Positions 27,623 through 36,204 of a stretch of 64,000 nt of DNA are shown here, piece by piece (position 1 is the first letter of the stretch; every line of letters begins with the position of its first letter). This DNA is from Serratia odorifera. GTDB taxonomy: Bacteria; Pseudomonadota; Gammaproteobacteria; Enterobacterales; Enterobacteriaceae. The stretch is taken from contig NZ_LR134117.1 of NCBI RefSeq assembly GCF_900635445.1, positions 4,898,001 to 4,962,000 on the forward strand, read 5' to 3'. Made by a program: the position numbers and the translations under genes. The notes below the pieces were generated by a model. It was not told where the DNA came from, did not search any database, and saw only the letters and a list, made by a program, of their open reading frames with translations.

Positions 27623-28810
27623 TTACATCTCGCTTTGCCGCCGGCGATCGCTGTTACCTGCACCAAGCGCTGTCAATTTACGCCATAACCATTCCATCGG
27701 TCCCTGGCTAAAATAACGTAGCCACAGGGTAGAAAACAGCAGATTGATTACCCATACCAGCGGTACCAGTGCCAGCAGCTGCAGGCGATCAAACTGCTGA
27801 TACCAGCCGAAGCGGTAGAACAGCGTGGTGCACACCAGCGTTTGCAGCAGGTAGTTGCTCAGTGCCATGCGCCCTACCTGCGTCAGCCAACGGCCAAGCG
27901 GCAGCCGCGCCAGCTGCGGCCAGAAACCGTAGCACAATGCCAGATAGCCCATCGCCTGCAACGGCGCGCCCAGTTCGCGTGGCACTTGCAGCAGGAAGCC
28001 GCTCCAGCGGTAATCCCACTGCAAATGCCATTGCAGCACCACTGCGGGCAGTTGGATCGCCAGCGCCAGCGGTATCAGCCAGGCGGCCTGCCGGCGATAA
28101 TACCCCGGCGAGAAATGACCACGCAGCCAACCGCTGCGCATCAGGCCCGCACCGAACAGCATCATGCCAGCCAATTCCCAACCGTACTGCGCGCCAATCG
28201 CCAACAGGCTGGAAGAGAGTAGATCGACACGATTACGCCAGGCCTCCATCCCGCCCTGCAACTTCCAGAACTGCTCATATTGCAGAACCGCCGGGCCAGG
28301 CTGCCAAAAGCTGCCGGGCTCTCCGCGGCTGATAATCCCCAGCAGCAACAGCACCGCGACGCCGATCAGATACAGCACTACGCCGGTTTTCAGCAGCGTA
28401 AACGTATCTTTCGCCTCACGGATCATGCGCCAGCACACCAGCCCGATCAGACCATAAGCCAGCAAGATATCACCGTCCCACAGGAAAATGGCGTGCCCCA
28501 GGCCAAACAGCACCAACCAGCTCAAACGTGCACGCATCCAGCCCTTGCCGCGGTGCAGCAACAGCTGCAAACCGGCACCAAACAGCAGCGCAAACATCGC
28601 CAGAAACTTGGCCTGTGCCAGCAGATCCAGCAACGCCCAGGTCCAGGCGTCATGGAGTGCCGGCAGCCCGGCATAGGCCGGGTTGAGATAGGCTGCTTTT
28701 GGCAAGCCAAAGGCGCTGATATTCAGCAACAGAATGCCGAGAATGGCGATACCGCGTACGCAATCCAGGGTTGCGATACGCGGCAAGGGGGCTGTCGATT
28801 GGTTATTCAT
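27623..28810 (-). CDS. yeiB: YeiB, DUF418 membrane protein
   Basis: The 395-residue protein is mostly hydrophobic, with roughly ten membrane segments, and carries the DUF418 signatures RIATLDCVRGIAILGILLLN (N-terminal) and VGRMALSNYLLQTL (C-terminal). DUF418 proteins are distantly related to membrane acyltransferases, but no function is established. Order folE-yeiB-galS-mglBAC matches E. coli. The start ATG 28810 has a weak ribosome site. Confidence 0.88.
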   Translation of the reverse strand: MNNQSTAPLPRIATLDCVRGIAILGILLLNISAFGLPKAAYLNPAYAGLPALHDAWTWALLDLLAQAKFLAMFALLFGAGLQLLLHRGKGWMRARLSWLVLFGLGHAIFLWDGDILLAYGLIGLVCWRMIREAKDTFTLLKTGVVLYLIGVAVLLLLGIISRGEPGSFWQPGPAVLQYEQFWKLQGGMEAWRNRVDLLSSSLLAIGAQYGWELAGMMLFGAGLMRSGWLRGHFSPGYYRRQAAWLIPLALAIQLPAVVLQWHLQWDYRWSGFLLQVPRELGAPLQAMGYLALCYGFWPQLARLPLGRWLTQVGRMALSNYLLQTLVCTTLFYRFGWYQQFDRLQLLALVPLVWVINLLFSTLWLRYFSQGPMEWLWRKLTALGAGNSDRRRQSEM

Positions 28811-28834
28811 CTGTTTCGCCGTATTTCGCTCATT

Positions 28835-28856
28835 AAAAAGGCGCCCGCAGGCGCCT
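28835..28856 (-). terminator. Rho-independent terminator of folE
   Basis: AGGCGC and GCGCCT pair around a six-base loop and are followed on the minus strand by TTTTT, between the folE stop and the yeiB start. Confidence 0.75.
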
Positions 28857-28876
28857 GTCGCGTAACGCTGTAACCC

Positions 28877-29542
28877 TTACCCCTGATGATGGCGTACCGC
28901 ACGCAGGAATTCCTGACGGGTATTCTGGCTGGACTTGAACAGTCCGCCCAACGAGGTGGTGGTCGTGGCGCTGGTCGCATCGCGGATACCGCGCGCCTTG
29001 ACACAATAATGGACCGCATCGATAGATACCGCCACATTATTGGTGCCCAGCAGCGTTTGCAAAGCCACCAGGATTTGCTGCGTCAAACGCTCCTGCACCT
29101 GAGGGCGCTGGGCGAAGAACTGCACAATACGGTTGATTTTCGACAGGCCAATCACCGCATCTTTCGGAATATAAGCCACGGTGGCCTTGCCGTCGATGGT
29201 GACGAAGTGGTGTTCGCAGGTGCTGGTCAATGTGATATCACGCACCGTCACCATTTCATCTACCTTCATTTTATTTTCAATGACGGTGATTTTAGGGAAG
29301 TTGGCGTAATCCAGGCCGGAGAAAATCTCGTCGACGTACATTTTGGCGATACGATGAGGGGTTTCCGCCAGGCTGTCGTCGGTCAGATCGAGGTTCAGCA
29401 GTTGCATGATTTCCGTCATGTGCTCCTGAATACGACGCTTGCGCGTTTCACGATCCAGCATTTCGCCGCGTAACGGGGTTTCCAGACCGCGCGATTCCAG
29501 CGCGGCATGAACCAATGCCGCTTCTTTACTTAATGTAGTCAT
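28877..29542 (-). CDS. folE: GTP cyclohydrolase I
   Basis: FolE opens GTP to 7,8-dihydroneopterin triphosphate, the first step of folate and tetrahydromonapterin synthesis. The 221-residue product matches E. coli FolE. Zinc and active-site motifs are STCEHHFVTIDGKATVAYIP (Cys and two His), GLSKINRIVQFFAQRPQVQE in part, and AVHYCVKARGIRDATS. GGAGACACACACAAA precedes the ATG. It is transcribed toward yeiB, with a terminator between them. Confidence 0.95.
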   Translation of the reverse strand: MTTLSKEAALVHAALESRGLETPLRGEMLDRETRKRRIQEHMTEIMQLLNLDLTDDSLAETPHRIAKMYVDEIFSGLDYANFPKITVIENKMKVDEMVTVRDITLTSTCEHHFVTIDGKATVAYIPKDAVIGLSKINRIVQFFAQRPQVQERLTQQILVALQTLLGTNNVAVSIDAVHYCVKARGIRDATSATTTTSLGGLFKSSQNTRQEFLRAVRHHQG

Positions 29543-29779
29543 TTTGTGTGTGTCTCCAGCAGGCTACCCTGATTACCCGTCCAGACTGTTGCCGTAACGT
29601 TGAATGATGGAGCAGGGATTGATTCTTGTCTCCGACCGACATTTAACGCCAACAGCGTGAAGCCGATCAAGATTTTGCCCACTGTAAATGAGAGTGAGTC
29701 GTTTATCCAGTGATTGTGTTTCAACCAGTGGTGAAAAATCCGCATATAGCACGATCGGGCTGGTTGCGGATTTTTGTTG

Positions 29780-30946
29780 CTATTTTGTACAATTGCGCGA
29801 CAAATTGCCCACTGCGGCACGCGCCGGGGTGTTCACCACCAGCAAACCGGCCACCATCAAGCTGACCACGGCGACATACAATGCCGGCTCCAGACGTTGG
29901 GTCAGCGCGGTGGACAACGCCGACAGCATCGGCCCCACCAACTGACCGACGGCATAACCGGTAGTCAGCAGGCCGGCCATGTAGCGCGCATGGTTTGGCG
30001 CCAGTTCACGGCCATGCTGCAGCGCCAGCTGTACCACGCTGAGAAAACCGCCGCCGGTGAACAACGCCCCCAACGCCAGACCGGTGACGCCCGGTACCAC
30101 CTCCGCACACAGCACCCCCAGCGCCTGTACCCATAACGTCAGCGCCAGACGGGTCTGGGTGGTCAATCGGTGGCGAGTGAGAATACCCAACACAATTCCC
30201 AACACCGCCGCGCCGCCAAACACCGGCCAGACAAACTGGGCAAATACGCTGCCCGGGAAACGCTCGCTGGCCATTTGCGACAGAAACGTCGCCGGCAGAA
30301 TATAGCCGAAGCCGGCCAGGCTGTAGCTCCACACCAGACGTTTCAGCGCCGGCGTCAACACCAGCGGTTCCGGCGTCAGGTTCGGTCGATGCAGTTCCCC
30401 AGCGCGCGGTAAATTGACGCTGATGGCGCCAATCAACAGCAATGCCAATACGCCGTACACCAGCCAGGCCTGGCCGGCACTCAGTGCCAACCCGTGGATG
30501 CCCACCGCCAGCATGCCGCTGATAAAGATCCCCGCACCGGGGCCGGCAAATACCGCCGCACTCAGCGCCGGACGGCCGTAATGCGCCAAACGCTCGTTGG
30601 TCCATGCCGCCACCAGCACCATCGCCCAGCCGCTGGCCCAGCCAATGGCAAAACGCACCGCGCCGTGCCACCACGCGCCTTCTACCCAGGCGGACAGCAG
30701 CGTCAGCGCTACCGCACCCCATACGCCCAGCCACAGCCGACGTTCGACATGTCGGCTGGCGCGCATCGCATCGTAGGCTCCGCACAGATAACCCAGGTAA
30801 TTCAGCGCCGCCACCAGCCCGGCGCTGGTCAGCGTAAACTGATGTTCGGCAATCATCAGCGGCACCTGCGGCGTAAACGCGAAGCGGCCGATCCCCATCG
30901 CTACAATCAGAGCCACAAATCCACTCAATGCAATTCTCAATGCCAT
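29780..30946 (-). CDS. YbfB/YjiJ-family MFS transporter
   Basis: The 388-residue protein has about 12 membrane segments and the YbfB/YjiJ (DUF1228-type MFS) start GFVALIVAMGIGRFAFTPQVP, with AALNYLGYLCGAYDA and GGGFLSVVQLALQHGRELAP. The substrate is unknown. It is divergent from a PtrR-like LysR gene 105 bases away, a common arrangement in which the regulator controls the exporter. The extreme C-terminus (SRNCTK) is unremarkable. Confidence 0.8.
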   Translation of the reverse strand: MALRIALSGFVALIVAMGIGRFAFTPQVPLMIAEHQFTLTSAGLVAALNYLGYLCGAYDAMRASRHVERRLWLGVWGAVALTLLSAWVEGAWWHGAVRFAIGWASGWAMVLVAAWTNERLAHYGRPALSAAVFAGPGAGIFISGMLAVGIHGLALSAGQAWLVYGVLALLLIGAISVNLPRAGELHRPNLTPEPLVLTPALKRLVWSYSLAGFGYILPATFLSQMASERFPGSVFAQFVWPVFGGAAVLGIVLGILTRHRLTTQTRLALTLWVQALGVLCAEVVPGVTGLALGALFTGGGFLSVVQLALQHGRELAPNHARYMAGLLTTGYAVGQLVGPMLSALSTALTQRLEPALYVAVVSLMVAGLLVVNTPARAAVGNLSRNCTK

Positions 30947-31051
30947 TTGGCCATCCCAACGGTTAAAAGAAAGTTGCCAGTATCATGCCGCAGTATTACA
31001 CTCACAAAAACTGAATAATTATCACAAAGTTCATCACGAAAAGAGAAAGGC

Positions 31052-31945
31052 ATGGATCTGACCCAACTTCGCATGTTTTGCAGCGTCGCCGAAACCGGCT
31101 CCGTCGCGCGTGCCGCCGAACAGCTGCATCGGGTGCCGTCGAACCTGACCACCCGTCTACGCCAGCTCGAGCACGAGCTGGGTGCCGATCTGTTTATTCG
31201 CGAAAAACAGCGCCTGCGTCTTTCGCCGATGGGCCATAATTTTCTGTGTTACGCCAACCGCATTCTGGCGCTGAGCGAAGAGGCGATGAGCATCACCCAC
31301 GCTGGCGAACCGGCGGGTAACTTTGCGCTAGGCTCGATGGAAAGCACCGCCGCGACGCGCCTGCCCACGCTGCTGGCAGCCTATCACCAGCGTTTCCCTC
31401 GGGTTTCCCTGTCGTTGATCACCGGCACCTCCGGCGAAATCACCGAACGCGTGTGCGCCGGTACGCTGGCGGCGGCGCTGGTCGATGGTCCGCTGCAGCA
31501 CGACGAACTGAACGGTTGTGTCGCCTTCGAGGAACGCATGGTGGCGATCTCCTGTCTTGACCATGCGCCCATCCACAGCGCGCAGGATGCCAAGGGCGAA
31601 ACGCTGTTTGCCTTCCGCCCCAGCTGTTCCTATCGACTACGGCTGGAATCGTGGTTCAAGCGCGATGGCGCATTGCCCGGTCAGATCATGGAAATTCAGT
31701 CATATCACGCCATGCTGGCCTGCGTCGCCAGCGGTTCCGGGCTGGCGATGATCCCCCATTCGGTGCTGACGCTGTTGCCGGGGCATGAACGGGTCAGCAT
31801 CCATCCCTTGCCGCCCGACATTGCCGAAACCGCCACCTGGCTGCTGTGGCGTCGTGACGCCTTCGGCCCCAACGTACGCGCCTTGAAACAACTGATTATA
31901 GAACAGGCTGAAACCCCAGCCGTCGCACACAGCGAACTCGCTTAA
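31052..31945 (+). CDS. LysR-family regulator, PtrR/YneJ-like
   Basis: The 297-residue protein has an N-terminal winged helix (MDLTQLRMFCSVAETGSVARAAEQLHRVPSNLT, read in parts) and a LysR substrate-binding domain (ALGSMESTAATRLPTLL; EIQSYHAMLACVASGSGLAMIP). The HRVPSNLTTRLRQLE phrase is shared with E. coli PtrR/YneJ, a putrescine-linked regulator. Context differs: here it lies between an MFS gene and frmA-fghA, so it could control either. It has AAGAGAAAGG upstream of ATG 31052. It is only 26 bases ahead of frmA, so it may be cotranscribed. Confidence 0.82.
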   Translation: MDLTQLRMFCSVAETGSVARAAEQLHRVPSNLTTRLRQLEHELGADLFIREKQRLRLSPMGHNFLCYANRILALSEEAMSITHAGEPAGNFALGSMESTAATRLPTLLAAYHQRFPRVSLSLITGTSGEITERVCAGTLAAALVDGPLQHDELNGCVAFEERMVAISCLDHAPIHSAQDAKGETLFAFRPSCSYRLRLESWFKRDGALPGQIMEIQSYHAMLACVASGSGLAMIPHSVLTLLPGHERVSIHPLPPDIAETATWLLWRRDAFGPNVRALKQLIIEQAETPAVAHSELA

Positions 31946-31971
31946 AAATCTATACCACTGAGGAGAATGTA

Positions 31972-33097
31972 ATGGAAATGATCAAAACCCGCGCCGCCGT
32001 CGCCTGGGGCCCCAACCAGCCGTTGAAGATCGAAGAAGTCGATCTGATGCCGCCGCAAAAAGGCGAAGTGCTGGTGCGTATCGTCGCCAGCGGGGTATGT
32101 CATACCGATGCCTATACCCTCTCGGGCAAAGATCCGGAAGGCGTTTTCCCAGCGATCCTCGGCCATGAAGGCGGCGGCGTGGTGGAAGCCGTCGGCGAAG
32201 GTGTCACCAGCGTCGCGATCGGCGATCACGTCATTCCGCTATACACCCCGGAATGCGGCGAATGCAAGTTCTGCAAATCCGGCAAGACCAACCTGTGCCA
32301 GGCGATCCGCTCCACCCAGGGCAAAGGCCTGATGCCAGACGGCACCACCCGCTTCTTCAAGGACGGTCAGCCGATTTTCCACTATATGGGCACTTCCACC
32401 TTCTCCGAATACACCGTTGTCCCGGAAATTTCGCTGGCGAAAATCAGCAAGGAAGCGCCGCTGGAAGAAGTTTGTCTGCTCGGCTGTGGCGTCACCACCG
32501 GCATGGGGGCGGTGATCAATACCGCCAAAGTCCAGGCCGGTGATACGGTAGCGATTTTCGGACTGGGTGGTATCGGCCTGTCCGGCGATCATTGGCGCGC
32601 AAATGGCCGGCGCAGGTCGTATTATCGGCATCGATATCAATACCAGTAAATTCGATCTGGCACGCAAGTTGGGTGCCACCGATCTGATCAATCCGCGAGA
32701 CTACGACCAGCCGATCCAGGAAGTCATCGTCGAGCTGACCGATGGCGGCGTCGACTTCTCGTTTGAGTGCATCGGTAACGTTAACGTGATGCGTTCCGCG
32801 CTGGAATGCTGTCACAAGGGTTGGGGCGAGTCGGTGATCATCGGCGTTGCCGGCGCCGGTGAAGAGATCGCTACCCGCCCGTTCCAGCTGGTAACCGGCC
32901 GCGTCTGGCGTGGTTCCGCCTTTGGTGGCGTCAAGGGGCGCTCACAGCTGCCGGGCATTGTTCAGCGCTATCTCGACGGCGAGTTCGCCCTGAACGACTT
33001 TATCACTCATACCATGGGCCTGGAGCAGATTAACCAAGCGTTCGATTTAATGCATGAAGGCAAATCGATTCGTTCTGTAATTCATTTCGATAAATAA
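31972..33097 (+). CDS. frmA: S-(hydroxymethyl)glutathione dehydrogenase (one frameshift)
   Basis: This class III alcohol dehydrogenase oxidises the formaldehyde-glutathione adduct to S-formylglutathione. Zinc ligands are evident: SGVCHTDAYTLSG, GHEGGGVVEAVG, and the structural zinc cysteines PECGECKFCKSGKTNLC. GLGGIGLS leads into the NAD-binding fold, where the frame breaks near 32585 (TCCGGCG for TCCGCG). Removing one G gives LSAIIGAQMAGAGRIIGID and a 374-residue protein ending IRSVIHFDK. The ribosome site is GAGGAG. It is followed by fghA 19 bases later, forming a formaldehyde detoxification operon. Confidence 0.93.
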
Positions 33098-33116
33098 GCA
33101 GGGAGGCAAATCCGGC

Positions 33117-33959
33117 ATGAATACGTCACTTGAACTTCTCGAAGAGCACCGCATGTTCGGCGGCTGGCAACAGCGCTACCGCCACGCGGCGCAAAGCCTG
33201 AACTGCAATATGACGTTCAGCATCTATCTGCCGCCACCGCGTGATGATAACCCGCCGCCGGTGCTGTACTGGCTGTCCGGTCTGACCTGTAACGACGAAA
33301 ACTTCACGTTGAAGGCCGGCGCACAGCGCATCGCAGCCGAACTGGGACTGGTGCTGGTGATGGCCGATACCAGCCCGCGCGGCGATGAGGTGCCGGATGA
33401 CGAAGGTTACGATCTCGGCCAGGGCGCGGGATTTTATCTCAACGCCACCCAGGCACCGTGGAACCGGCATTTCCGCATGTACGACTACATCAGTGACGAG
33501 CTGCCGGCGCTGATCGGCCAGCATTTCAGCGTCAGCGATCGCCAGTCGATCTTTGGCCACTCGATGGGCGGCCATGGTGCGCTGATGATGGCGTTGCGCA
33601 ATCCGCAGCGTTATCGCTCGGTGTCGGCGTTTGCGCCGATCGTCAATCCGTGTCAGGTACCCTGGGGGCGCCGAGCCTTTAGCGCCTATCTCGGCGACGA
33701 CGAAAGCCAGTGGCTGCAATACGATAGCTGTCACCTGCTGGCCAGCGGCGCGGAAAAAATGCCGGTGCTGGTCGATCAGGGCGATGACGATCAGTTCCTG
33801 GCCGATCAACTGCAACCGGCCAAGCTGGCCGAACTGGCGCGCCAGCGCGACTGGCCGTTAACGCTGCGCATACAGCCGGGTTACGATCACAGCTACTTCA
33901 CCATCGCGACCTTTATTGAAGACCATTTGCGCTTCCATGCGGAACACCTGTTCCGCTGA
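33117..33959 (+). CDS. fghA: S-formylglutathione hydrolase
   Basis: This 280-residue alpha/beta hydrolase converts S-formylglutathione to formate and glutathione. It shows LYWLSGLTCNDENFTLKAG, the nucleophile elbow GHSMGGHGAL, an acid-residue region VDQGDDDQFLADQL and the catalytic His in GYDHSYFTIATF. GGGAGG precedes the start. E. coli carries the YeiG paralogue next to folE, the same neighbourhood, so this is the YeiG/FghA orthologue, here joined with frmA. Confidence 0.94.
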   Translation: MNTSLELLEEHRMFGGWQQRYRHAAQSLNCNMTFSIYLPPPRDDNPPPVLYWLSGLTCNDENFTLKAGAQRIAAELGLVLVMADTSPRGDEVPDDEGYDLGQGAGFYLNATQAPWNRHFRMYDYISDELPALIGQHFSVSDRQSIFGHSMGGHGALMMALRNPQRYRSVSAFAPIVNPCQVPWGRRAFSAYLGDDESQWLQYDSCHLLASGAEKMPVLVDQGDDDQFLADQLQPAKLAELARQRDWPLTLRIQPGYDHSYFTIATFIEDHLRFHAEHLFR

Positions 33960-34310
33960 TAGCCAGACCGCTGCTTGCGCTAAGGATGGTCGCAAGCAGT
34001 TATTACCGATAGCGACAATTTTCGGCGCTTTAATCCATAATAATTGTTGTGGCATAACCTCCGTAACCCCAGCGCTCGTCACCCTGTAGCTATAGTTTAT
34101 CTAATGACGCCAATGAAAAAGCTACGCTCATCCGTCACAAACGCGGCTTACTGCGGTGGAACGTCTGAATACCAACGATAAAAATCGACAAGCAATAACA
34201 GCTTGTTATTGATTACGACGCGTTGCGCCGGGTGACTGACGCTGAACATCAATCGGTTACTTATCCTGCCAGGCGGCACGCTTATCGCTCATGCCTTTGA
34301 ATTATCACCG
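33960..34310. other. Intergenic region between convergent fghA and gsiD
   Basis: This 350-base gap holds a hairpin at 33971-33999 (CTGCTTGCG and CGCAAGCAG, 11-base loop) followed by TTATT, a plausible weak terminator for fghA. A second perfect inverted repeat, CAATAACA-GCT-TGTTATTG, lies at 34193-34211. No gene was recognised. Confidence 0.5.
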
Positions 34311-35217
34311 TTAACCCTTCAATTTTGGATCCAGCGCATCGCGCAACCCGTCCCCCAGCAAATTAAACGCCAGTACGGTCAGGAAGATCGCCAGACTCGG
34401 AAAGATCGCCACGTGCGGTGCAATCACCATATCCGCCACGCGCTTCGTTGAGCATCGCACCCCACTCCGGCGTTGGCGGCTGCGCCCCCAGCCCGAGAAA
34501 CGACAGGCTGGCGGCGGTAATGATCGAGGTGCCAATCCGCATGGTGAAATAGACTACGATCGACGAAATGGTGCCCGGCAGGATATGGCGCATGATAATG
34601 GTCCAGTCAGAGGCGCCAATGCTGCGCGCCGACTCGATATAGGTTAAATGCTTCAATACCAGGGTATTGCCGCGCACCAGTCGGGCAAACGCCGGAATGC
34701 TGAAAATCGCCACCGCAACGATAACGTTCGCCATACCACTGCCCATCACCGCCACTACGCCGATCGCCAGCAAAATACCGGGAAAGGCAAACAGCACGTC
34801 ACTGATACGCATAACGATCCGGTCCCACCAGCCTTCATAGTAGCCGGCCAACAGCCCCAGCAGCGTGCCAATCACACCGCCAACCAGCACCGAAAATACC
34901 CCGGCGCTCAGCGAAATACGCGTGCCCATCAGCACCCGACTGAAAATGTCACGCCCAAGCGAGTCGACCCCCAGCCAGTGCACCAGCGACGGCCCCTCAT
35001 TCAGCCGGTCATAATCGAAGTAGTTTTCCGCATCGTACGGCACCAGCCACGGAGCGAACACCGCCGCGGCCGCCAGTAACAGCACAAACAGCGCCGCTAT
35101 CACCGCCACCCGCTGCTGGCGAAAGCGCCGCCAGAACTCATGCCACGGCGTACGTACCGCCTGCGGGTTCAGCACCGGCAGCGTGCTCATTGCGGCATTG
35201 CGTCGCCAATTAATCAT
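34311..35217 (-). CDS. gsiD: Glutathione/dipeptide ABC permease GsiD (one frameshift)
   Basis: GsiD is one of two permeases of the GsiABCD glutathione importer. ATG 35217 is preceded by GAGGG, which overlaps the gsiC stop. The product has the OppC-type architecture and the phrases YDAENYFDYDRLNEGPSLVHW and FLGLGAQPPTPEWGAMLNEAR. The frame breaks near 34437 where one G is extra. Correcting it gives ADMVIAPHVAIFPSLAIFL, then GDGLRDALDPKLKG and 301 residues, matching E. coli GsiD. Confidence 0.92.
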
Positions 35218-35226
35218 GCCGTGCCC

Positions 35227-36147
35227 TCATTTGTAGCGTATTGCCGGGTTGATCGCCGCATACAGCATATCCACCAACAGGTTAATCAGAATAAATTCCA
35301 GTGAGAACAGCAGCACTTCAGCCTGAATCACCGGATAATCGCGCATCTCTACCGAATCGACCAGCAAGCGCCCCAGACCCGGCCAGTTGAACACCTTTTC
35401 CACCACGATCGAACCGCCGAGCAAAAAGCCGAACTGCAAGCCCATCATGGTGATCACCGGGATCATCGCATTACGCAGACCATGCTTGACGATCACCGCC
35501 GTTTCCCGCACGCCCTTGGCGCGCGCCGTGCGCATATAGTCTTCCTGCATCACTTCCACGAACGAGGCTCGGGTAAAACGCGCCATCACCGCCGCCACCG
35601 CAGCCCCCAGGGTTATCGACGGCAAAATATAGTGCTGCCAGCTGTCGGCGCCCACCGTCGGCAACCAGCCGAGTTCAACCGAGAACACCTGCATCAACAG
35701 CATGCCAAGCGCAAACGCCGGGAACGAAATACCGGACACCGCCAGCGTCATGCCCAAACGGTCAGGCCAGCGATTGCGCCACACCGCCGACACCATGCCA
35801 ATCGCCATGCCGATGATCACCGCCCAGAGCATGCTGCTCACGGTCAGCCAGAAGGTCGGCATAAAACGGCTGGCGATCTCTTCGCTGACCGGCCGTTTGG
35901 ACACTATCGAGTGGCCGAAATCCCCTTGCAGCGCATTAACGAAGAAATGCACGAACTGCTGCGGCAGCGGTTTGTCCAGCCCCAGGTCTTTACGCACCAG
36001 CTGCACCACCGACTCGTCGGCCTCGGGCCCGGCCGCCAGCCGCGCCGGATCGCCCGGCAGCAGGTGAACAAACAGGAACACCAGCACCGCGACGATCAAC
36101 AGCGTCGGGATCAGCCCGAGCAGCCGTTTAACAAAATAATTAAGCAT
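35227..36147 (-). CDS. gsiC: Glutathione/dipeptide ABC permease GsiC
   Basis: GsiC is the second permease of the importer. The 306-residue protein has the OppB-type fold with six membrane segments, the start MLNYFVKRLLGLIPTLLIV, and the ABC-coupling loop around RTARAKGVRETAVIVKHGLRNA. It matches E. coli GsiC in length and lies between gsiB and gsiD, nine bases before gsiD. Confidence 0.94.
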   Translation of the reverse strand: MLNYFVKRLLGLIPTLLIVAVLVFLFVHLLPGDPARLAAGPEADESVVQLVRKDLGLDKPLPQQFVHFFVNALQGDFGHSIVSKRPVSEEIASRFMPTFWLTVSSMLWAVIIGMAIGMVSAVWRNRWPDRLGMTLAVSGISFPAFALGMLLMQVFSVELGWLPTVGADSWQHYILPSITLGAAVAAVMARFTRASFVEVMQEDYMRTARAKGVRETAVIVKHGLRNAMIPVITMMGLQFGFLLGGSIVVEKVFNWPGLGRLLVDSVEMRDYPVIQAEVLLFSLEFILINLLVDMLYAAINPAIRYK

Positions 36148-36204
36148 CGGTTGGTTAACCCCTCATACCGCCCTCCCCGCACGGAGAGGACGGCAATGCA
36201 GCGC

